Of a stretch of DNA of 64,000 bases, positions 31,241 to 39,600 are shown piece by piece (positions within the stretch are counted from its first letter, which is position 1; every line of letters begins with the position of its first letter). The stretch covers positions 806,001 to 870,000 of the forward strand of contig BROI01000008.1 of assembly GCA_027923505.1 (NCBI GenBank), read 5' to 3'. Position numbers and translations under genes: made by a program. The notes under the pieces were generated by a model. The model had not been told where the DNA came from. It made no database searches and saw only the letters and a program-made list of their open reading frames with translations. Source of the DNA: Mayamaea pseudoterrestris. Taxonomy: Eukaryota > Bacillariophyta > Bacillariophyceae > Sellaphorales > Sellaphoraceae.

Positions 31241-31408
31241 TGACGCAGTTTTCACTGGCACTCGTTTCATACTAATGCCTCATGACGCAGTTTTCACTGG
31301 CACTCGTTTCGTACTATTGCCAAATGACGAACTTTTCACTGGCACTCGTTTCATAGTATTGCCTTATGACTCACTTTTCACTGGCACTCGTTTCAGACTA
31401 TTGCCCCT
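31241..31408. repeat. 42-bp tandem array, four units plus a partial unit
   Basis: Four units start at 31241, 31283, 31325 and 31367, each 42 nt. They begin TGACGCAG, TGACGCAG, TGACGAAC and TGACTCAC, followed in all four by the identical TTTTCACTGGCACTCGTTTC; 14-nt tails vary around CATACTATTGCCTCA. About 20 nt before the first unit look like the tail of a further, degraded unit. The tails differ from those at 18063 (no TATATAA), while the 28-nt front is shared. Confidence 0.95.
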
Positions 31409-31515
31409 TTAATGTCGCACCGGTTCATTGGCTGGCTTTACTGCGAAATGCGACGCCCCACAGTCCATTTTCGTTTTTGCCACCGTCGCGCTTCCTAAAT
31501 TATTATAATATCAAG

Positions 31516-34086
31516 ATGTCATCTGCAACAACTGACATGTCCGTCAAGGTTGGAGGTCGAGTTTTTCACCCCGCTCTTCCAGTGGTCGATGGAGCCTTTC
31601 CCACTAAAACTGAACAAGGGTTTCAAGATTCATTGACTTCCTTTGTGTCAGCCAACGTTCCATTAGAATCGCGCGAAGGGATACAAACGCGGGAGCGCGT
31701 ATTGGATAGTATGGGGGTGCTTTGTCGCGATTGGATTCGGTCTGTTTGTGCCAGTAAAGGATTGGCGCCGGATGTGATTGACATGGCGGGTGGATCGCTG
31801 TACACATCGGGATCCTATCGATTAGGTGCGGTGCATAACAGCATGATGGGGAGGATTGTGATGATGCAATGGAGTGCTTAACACTTTTATTTCGTCGTTC
31901 GTCTATTTTTATACAGGTGTTCACGAACCTGGAGCCGACATCGATACCATTCTGGTGGCACCGTCGTTTTGTAGACGCACTGACTTTTTTGGGTTAAATA
32001 TGGTTTCGGAATCCGGCGCTCGCGACCCCAATTCGCTCGCAGAACGCATTCGCAGGCATCCTGATGTAGAAAATTTTGTCGCCGTGGATACAGCCGCTGT
32101 TCCCATTTTAACTTTTGATTGGTCAGGCGTCAATATCGATCTTTTGTTTGCCCGCGTCAATACAAATTCCGTCCCACCCAACTTTGACATTGACAATGAC
32201 AGTGTCTTGGATGGAGCTGATGGTGCGACGGAGAAGTCGTTGAATGGTCCACGCGTTACTAATTTAATTGCCAAACTCGTTTCGGGCACGCCGGACAGGT
32301 ATCAGACCTTTCTTACTGTTGTGAGATGTGTGCGAAAGTGGGCCAAGTATCGGGGCTTGTATAGCAACAAGATGGGTTATTGGGGTGGTGTGAATATTAA
32401 CATTGGAGTAGCCTTGACGATTCAAATGTATCCGAATGCCTGCGCCGCGAGTTTGCTACGCAAATTCTTTCTCGTTTTTAAGACGTGGAGATGGCCACAG
32501 CCAGTCATGCTGACAAAGCCTCACGACGCTGGATATGGCCTTCCCGTCTGGAGTCTGCAAGGGGCGGCTCGGCAAATTGCGCCAATGATCACACCAGCTT
32601 ATCCTGCCATGAACTCGTCTCTTTCCGTGTCTCGGCAAACACTTCAAATCATGCAGGCCGAGTTTGAACGTGGACATGCAATTGTGGATTCATTTTGGAA
32701 GCGATACAATGCTAATCAAGTTGAAATTGATTGGAACAGCTTGTTTGCTCCATCTGACTTCTTCATTAGTTATCCTGTATGCACCGTTGAGATTTGTGTT
32801 GCTTGAATCTGCTTTGTGCTTTTGCTAACGCAATCCGTTCCGCTCATTCACAATTACAGCATTACCTGTCACTTTGCATCGTTGGTCCTACGCAGAATGA
32901 AGCTCAAGCATGGTGTTCTTTTGTGGAGTCGCGTCTCCGGAAATTGGTCTCCGATCAGCTGGGCCGAAGTCTACCCCTCAAGCGTATACAGTTGTGGCCA
33001 AAGAAGATTGAACATTGCGTTGCGGACAAGGGGGCTATTCTTACTTTGGCGCAGCGACAAAACGCCGTCACTTATTTTGTCGGTTTCCAGGTGGATAAAT
33101 ACCGCATGCGCGGCACCGAGCTGAACATAGAAGGGACACTACAGAAATTTCGCGAATGGGACTTGCTTAAATTTCAACCACTATTGACGGGCATGGACAT
33201 TCTGGCTAAAGTGTTCAAAGTAAAAGAGCTTCCCAAGGTTTGTTTCGTCGATGTTTACGAAAGTAAAGAGGCTGCCATGCGGAAACGGCGGATTATGCTT
33301 GATGCTGATCCTGCCCGACAGGAACGCAAACGAAAAGCCAAGTTGGATGAGCTCAAGGCCAAAATGGCGCTAATCCAGCGTAAGAAAGATTCGGAGAATG
33401 ATAAGAAGCGCAAACAGGATGAAATTGAGCTCGAGGAAGCCGAAGTAATACTTGAGGCTAACGAAAGCGCCGTAGCGTCTGAGGCAGCTGTCAACGAGGA
33501 AACAAACCTTTTAGAGAGTGCACTTGACAATATACAAGATTCTGGCGAGACAAAATCTCGAGAAGAGGCTGAAGCTGACAAGAAGAAACTTTTATCGGGC
33601 GATCAACTGGAGAAGGAAGTCGACGAAGAAGCGCAAGGTGCTAGCGACGACGACGATTACGGCTATACGGCTGGCAGAAACTTATTGAGCCTCATGCCGA
33701 CGCGTCCCAAACGAGACATGAGATCACTCCCTCCCACCGAAGAAGAGTTAGAAATTCTACAAACGCTTGGCTATTCCGTCGTCACGGACGATGAAAACAA
33801 GGTAATTGGAGCAAGCATGCCAGGTCCATGGTGCTCGAGTGGAACAGGTGGTGACATGGCGATTGTCGGCAATATCAAGCGCGTCAGAATAAAGTTTTTG
33901 GAGCCATTCGATGTTGTGGAGCTTGATCCACTCGGTCATGTGATTGACAAAGGCGATGACGATTTTTCCCCATGCAAGAATTGGACTGGACGAAAAGCTG
34001 GCTTTGAGTTCAAGCTTGGCGAGCGAGGTATGGGCTACTATCGAACTGGGAAGCCAGTCGTTGTTCCATCCAACACGATTTATTAG
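31516..34086 (+). CDS. Canonical nuclear poly(A) polymerase
   Basis: 798 aa from three exons (31516-31825, 31917-32776, 32860-34086). It adds the poly(A) tail to pre-mRNA. Nucleotidyltransferase signature GGSLYTSGSYRLG (split by intron 1), catalytic aspartates in HEPGADIDTILVAP, third aspartate in NIDLLFA, then FLTVVRCVRKWAKYRGLYSN and GYWGGVNINIGVAL of the central domain. The RNA-binding domain follows (ISYP joined to HYLSLCIVG through KIEHCVADKG). A roughly 100-residue charged coiled coil (ERKRKAKLDELKAKMALIQR and onward, about 550-680) is inserted before a C-terminal segment (LGYSVVTDDENKVIGASMPG) not typical of animal PAPs. Start: ATG 31516 (MSSATTDMSVKVGGRVFHP). Confidence 0.9.
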
Positions 34087-34408
34087 TACTATTGCAGCTT
34101 GGATATAGTGACAGATTACTAATTTATGAAGATCACCCTGTTAATGTAGTGTGCGTCCTTAAATATCAGCATCGTTAGAGCGTTTCCATTGTTCGAAGCA
34201 ACCGCTTCTCGCCCGTCGGAGAGGAGTATGGATGGAAGCTACGTTACAATGTAGTGACTGTACATTCGACTAAAATGGAGTGTACAGCTTCGGTGTGGTC
34301 AAAGCCAAAAAACGATTGCACCTTGTTCTCATCGGCAACGCGTCATTTAGGCCGCAAAAGTCTCGCCAGTCACTTCAGTAAGCAACGGTCGTCATAACAA
34401 GTGCAACA
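34087..34408. other. Intergenic, nothing firmly recognised
   Basis: 3' flank of poly(A) polymerase and possible 5' flank of the small spliced ORF at 34409. No repeat or RNA gene seen. Confidence 0.4.
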
Positions 34409-34615
34409 ATGACATCGTTTCTCCCAAGTTAGTCAGATACTGTCTACATACGCATACTTCTAGTTGTCTTACTAACAATGCCCTGAACAGTCATTCCGCA
34501 AGGGGCGGGCGGTCACGTCACTTTTCGCGAGCGAGGCTTTCTGCCAGTGATCTATGACGTTCTGCGTAAATTATCGTGCGGCTGTGATATGTCTTTATCC
34601 ATGAAAACATCATGA
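34409..34615 (+). CDS. Possible 47-aa spliced small protein
   Basis: ATG at 34409 gives MTSFLP, then a GTTAGT donor at 34428. The intron has a perfect TACTAAC branch-point box (34469-34475) and an AACAG acceptor ending at 34490. The second exon, 34491-34615, reads IPQGAGGHVTFRERGFLPVI then YDVLRKLSCGCDMSLSMKTS and a stop. Splice phase is consistent. Overlap with the convergent J-protein gene's 3' end is 64 nt. I know no family; size and composition would suit a small organelle-complex subunit, but this is inference. It could equally be chance. Confidence 0.35.
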
Positions 34616-35142
34616 TCATCATTAGCAGCAGCGACGACGCGCTCGTCCTCCAACTGAGTAAATAATGACGGGCGCTTGATGGAAGATGGCGAAAAACATT
34701 TTTCACTTTCTTCCGCGATCAGCCCCGATGAAAACCATCCGCGACAAGCTTGGTCCATAATTTCAGACCGTAACTGTTTCTCACGCTCATTGTCAGAGAA
34801 TGAGCATCCAACCCCAAACATGGTAAAGTCACTTCTATCATTCTCGTCGCAATTGCTTGACGCCGATTGTCGATGTGGTTTGCACACCCGTTCGTATGTC
34901 TCCCAAGCTGTTCGCAACTCGACAAACAATGCCTTGGCTTGCTTAGCATTTACAAAAGCCTTGTCTGGATGAAGCTCATGCAGTTTTTGCAGGTATGCCG
35001 CTCGTAGATTCTTGTACGAGACCTTGTAGGAGTCGGAAAGCTGAGGAAGAGACACTTGTGTCTGCGTCGGGAAAACCAGCCGGTACAGCTCTTGTTTGGC
35101 TCTCCAGTAAGTTATTGCGGATGCAGCTCGTCCATTGCTCAT
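34552..35142 (-). CDS. J-domain (DnaJ-like) protein, type III
   Basis: 196 aa, single exon. An N-terminal J domain (residues about 38-90) has the HPDK tripeptide in LQKLHELHPDKAF, with YKNLRAAYLQ as helix II and FVELRTAWETYERV as helix III. J proteins stimulate Hsp70 ATPase; no Gly/Phe region or zinc finger follows, so this is a specialised class. The C-terminal part (TMFGVGCSFSDNEREKQL, then SEIMDQACRGWFSSG) resembles an uncharacterised domain that follows some protist J domains; I cannot name it. The gene is divergent from Beclin. Confidence 0.8.
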   Translation of the reverse strand: MSNGRAASAITYWRAKQELYRLVFPTQTQVSLPQLSDSYKVSYKNLRAAYLQKLHELHPDKAFVNAKQAKALFVELRTAWETYERVCKPHRQSASSNCDENDRSDFTMFGVGCSFSDNEREKQLRSEIMDQACRGWFSSGLIAEESEKCFSPSSIKRPSLFTQLEDERVVAAANDDHDVFMDKDISQPHDNLRRTS

Positions 35143-35458
35143 TTTACATCATTTCTGAGCGCAGACTTGTTGACAGTTGAGCAAAAGCTCGTTTATGGAA
35201 TCGAATGGAAGTGCCACATCGTGGAGGAGGGGATCATGCGAGCAACAAGGGCAATAGTCAAATGCTGGATTTTCCATATGAAAACCACTCATCAATACGA
35301 CACAGGCTACAGTGAAAACTCATGATTTACTATTGCCCAAAATGCGATGGACAGACGACGATGCAGCGTTTCTCCACATGGGGTTTTGGCTTACAGGCCA
35401 CACTATCATCGATCATCGAGTACTCTACTTTTTCCTTCTACCACGACTTGTGCCAGCA
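35143..35458. promoter_or_regulatory. Divergent region between J-protein and Beclin genes
   Basis: 316 nt. In-frame ATGs for Beclin also occur at 35342 and 35378, so part may be coding; otherwise no clear element. Confidence 0.35.
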
Positions 35459-36412
35459 ATGTCAGATATTGTTGTTCATACCATCCCAATCGCTGAGGTG
35501 AAGGAAAAGAATCAACAACTTCGAATGCAGCTGGACGAAATACGAGCTCGACGAAAAACGCTCAAGCAACTAGGCGATCGACAGAGTCAATTGATCTCGC
35601 TGTTGGAAACTGAAAGAAACAAGACGTACATGGATCAGGACCGCGCTTTACATGAGTTGCAATCCGAGCTGGCGTTGAGCATGTCGAATGAGAGACTGCT
35701 AAATTTGTTCATGCAATGGAACGCTTTGAATGATTGCTTTCATATTTCTCAGTGCGGTGCATTTGGAACCATAAATGGCCTTCGACTTGGCTTGGAATCT
35801 GCTCCTATAGAGCAACCAGTTGACTCAGTTATCGCCTTGACGTCTTCAAGCGTCGCTCCCGAACGTAGACGATACTTTGGCATGACTTCGCCTCCAATGC
35901 AAGCCAGCATTTCCCCATCATCTGCCTCGCCACCTATTCGTGTCCCATGGACGGAAATCAACGCCGCCCTTGGACAAGTTGCTCTTCTACTGACTACTTT
36001 AGAAAAATTTCCACAATCCGGCATTCAATATCATCACCAGCTCCTCCCACAAGGGTCAACCACCAAGATTGGAATTCGTCGCAACGGTAGCGCCACTGCA
36101 ACGCTATACAATTTATTTCACGACGACAGCTTTCAGTGGTTCGGTCGACGCAACTTCAATCTTGCTATAGAGTCACTCTGCGAGTGTGTCATGGAAGCTG
36201 CCGAAACGGTCCAGCGGCGGGACGCGGCAATGGAACTTCCGTATGCACTCGAAAGAGTCAAGGGCGAGCTACAGATCGGACGATTGCCGGTGGCAATTGC
36301 CTTTGGGCAGAGTGGGACAGAATGGACACGAGCAATGAAGTATTTGTTGACAGATATCAAACATATACTGACTTTTCGGCTATTTTTGAGTTCGAATAGT
36401 AACACTTGCTAG
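35459..36412 (+). CDS. Beclin 1/Atg6 (Vps30) autophagy protein, short form
   Basis: 317 aa, single exon. Coiled coil at residues about 15-80 (KEKNQQLRMQLDEIRARRKT), then the evolutionarily conserved BARA domain: LFMQWNALNDCFHISQCGAF and GTINGLRLGLESA, WTEINAALGQVALLL, the Y-x-L-x-P-x-G-S-like QYHHQLLPQGSTTKI, and the terminal TEWTRAMKYLLTDIKHIL. Beclin is part of the Vps34 phosphatidylinositol 3-kinase complexes in autophagy and endosomal sorting. Typical family members are about 450-520 aa with an N-terminal region that binds regulators; here almost nothing precedes the coiled coil. The ATG at 35459 was chosen for its sequence context and position; 35342 would add 39 residues. Confidence 0.85.
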   Translation: MSDIVVHTIPIAEVKEKNQQLRMQLDEIRARRKTLKQLGDRQSQLISLLETERNKTYMDQDRALHELQSELALSMSNERLLNLFMQWNALNDCFHISQCGAFGTINGLRLGLESAPIEQPVDSVIALTSSSVAPERRRYFGMTSPPMQASISPSSASPPIRVPWTEINAALGQVALLLTTLEKFPQSGIQYHHQLLPQGSTTKIGIRRNGSATATLYNLFHDDSFQWFGRRNFNLAIESLCECVMEAAETVQRRDAAMELPYALERVKGELQIGRLPVAIAFGQSGTEWTRAMKYLLTDIKHILTFRLFLSSNSNTC

Positions 36413-36623
36413 GTAGGTGCTGACGCCGGTGTGTTTAGTTCATGTAGTCGCTCAAAGCCTACATAGATTGGGGCCCACACATTTAAATGTTTTTTGCACT
36501 GAATATGCTGTTGTTATCCCCGATTGTTACTGTAACTACTTTTATCTTTTATCGCGACGTGATCGTGAAATAGGAGAGCAAGTGCTGCCGTCATTTTCTT
36601 CCCATTCACCATCACCTACATTC

Positions 36624-39600
36624 TTACGTATCCATGAGGACACGACTTTGTAAGTCGTAGCCTCGCAGCCCCAAAGCGCCCCTCGCTCTTCTTGCTAAAC
36701 GTTCCATGCAAGGGCCATAGCTGGATGCATCCACAGTCCCAGCTAGTATTCGCGCGACCTTCAATTGCGCCGATTCTTCCAAATCACAAAGAAACCGTTT
36801 GCAAATTCGCTTCGCTTGTTCCCTGACAACCTTCTTTGCAAAAGCTTGGATAACACGGGTGGCATGATCTTCCTGTACAAAACGTTCACGCGAAAATTTG
36901 ACCAGGAGACGTCGCTCCTCAAGCTCTCCAACAGCCGAAATTGCAACGCCTCTATCATTTAATCGTTTATCTCGATGCGGCAGTGTTACTGATGCTGCAC
37001 GTTCAGCGCCGCCCGAAACGGGAGTGAATTGGACGACAACGCTGCGACTATTCAAACCGGTAGAGCTATACCCGACGGCGAGTGGTTGAACATGCTGTGT
37101 CCTTCTCCTTGATGTCTTGAGGAGTGAAAACGTTTCCCTCCTTCTTAGGTATCTCATGTACGCCCTTTGGATATATACTGCAGCATTTTGCTTTGCGAGT
37201 GCGATGTTATCAAGCCAGCGAGTCAAAATTGGCGGAAAACGTTTGATCCTCGATGACAGGCAAATAAACGCCGCAGCAGTAGGAGACCGCATGTATTTGT
37301 TGATCGACAGTAGCGCAAAGTGAGAACTTGATCTATTCAAACTTCCGTGATGAAACAGTTGCAGCAGGATAACTGCTTTCGTCATCCTGTCAAGCTCCGA
37401 GTGCATTGCGCTGGAGTAGTAAGTGCATTGGGCATTTTGCCTTCGGGAGTGCCAGCCTCTCCAGGAAGCCTGGAGACATATCGCAGCACTGATCTGTTTG
37501 TGCGCTCTTCTGCGTCCCGTAATACCCCTCACGAACGCCTGCAACTTGACACAGGAGAGGGCAAGCGACGCGAGCTTTGCTCTACATGATCGTCCGCGAA
37601 TCGTGCGTTGAATGCGCACAGCCCCTCCATGACGGCGCGAAATAACACGCATGGCAAGCAAGCTACGGAAACGCTTTTGTAACACGTGTACTGCCTTTTT
37701 CTTGACAAGGAAGATTTTGTTCACCCTTACGCACCGAAACCATGTCTGAATTATCTTTGTCGCAGCTTCTCTAGCTTGGAAACTGAGACGACGCTTGCGG
37801 ATATACCACGTTCGCTCAATTGCCATAGCCTTGGCTTTTTGAATTAGTCGCTCGTGGTATAGGCCTTTAGCTATTTGGCTGCCTATACATTTTCTGAAAT
37901 ATGACTGAAGTCTGATGATGGCAACGAGTTGAACTTGGAAGTCGTTTCTCTGTCTTCGCATGCGGATATTTGATTGAATAATTAGTATACATGCGCGAAT
38001 GCATCGAAAGTGAATCTTTGCAGCCGAACATCGCCACTTTGCTTGAATTGCCGCGGCTTTTTTTGAGTATCGAAGCCTGTGCCGTGATGAGCTGCAGAGA
38101 CGCCACTGCTCTTGGATAGTAAGTGCAGCTGCACCAGTTTTTAGAAAGTGTAATCGTCGACGAGCCGCTCGCTGTCGAACCGCACACTGAATCGCAACGA
38201 AAGCATTCAGAGCACATAGGTACCTGTTATGGCTTAGAAACATTCTCGCAATGGACTGTATAAGCATTGCTGCATTCTTTGTCCTTCGGACCTTCACAAA
38301 AGCGACGTGACGACGCCATGAACGCTGGCGGCGAATCACATGAGCCAGCATTGTCTTGTAGAACCGCATGGCCAAGGCCTTCCGGAAAACTGACTGTATC
38401 ATAATGGCTTTGCATCGGGCTGATAAGTATGATGACAATGCTGAAGACCTTCTCCATGTAGCTTGTATCGCAGTCGCGCACCATTTTCGTCTCCTTTCAA
38501 CCGCTCGCCGCCATACAGCCTGCAACATTATAATTGCCGCAGTGCACCTTGTACGTTCATGACGAGCATGGTAAGTCCGCCAAGTCATCTGAATCAAAAT
38601 GGCGCTAGCTGTTGTAACGACGTGAAGAGCCTGCGCCCACCGCTTCTGACCCGCACAAAGATGAGTAGCAACGACTTGTCGACCGTGGCTTTGGATTATA
38701 ATTGCCGCGGCTCGACAAATGATAAAATTACGTCGAGCGATAGCGGATCGCCAGGCACTCTGCATTGTGATTGCTGCGTTTCTGTTCGTTTGATGTCGCC
38801 GACTTATATCATTCCGGACTTTCCTCTGCATTGTAACGACAGCCTCATTTAACATGCGACACGCAGTCCTGGTACGTGACCTTCGGACCAGCGACTGAAT
38901 AATAACCGCAGCCAACCGATAAGAATTATATTGCTGACTTGCCCATGATCTCCTCCATGCACACTGAATAACGACGGAGGCTAAGCGATGCTCAATCAGT
39001 AGTGATTTCATGTATTTGTGCAAGTTCGTACGAGCATACCATTTCCGAATGTTGCATTGGATGAATAAGATTGCTGTCCGCTGCTTCAAATATTGCCGCC
39101 GACAACTCGCTGCTCGTCCCATGGATTGAAGCACTGTCGCAGCTGACGGGTAAGACATCGACGGGTAGAGAGGCGGTCTCGTTTTACACCATTTTTCACT
39201 TGATTGGTTCAACTGAGCTAGATGGCTTCGCCAAGATCGTTGGATCAGCACGACGCTGGCTTCTCGATTCGTCACTTCTCGATAGTTCCTCCATGTCACC
39301 TGTATCACAAGCGCTGTTGCTGACGTCCGCCTCTCTTGTTGGATGGCCTTTAAACGGCGGCGGGCTGCGAGTTGTCGATACTGGCACTGCAGCACAACAG
39401 TAGCAACTCGCAATTCAAGGAAGTGAAGTCGGCCGATAGTCGCCCTCACCTTGCTCTGGAGCAAGATAGCTGCTATGCGAGATCTCGCAAACTGACGTTG
39501 TGCGCTAACAAGTCGCCATGTGCGCTGAATGATTGCTGCAGCCTCATCTATTCGACAAAACCTTAGCTTTCGAAAAAATTTCTGAACATAGATGACAGCA

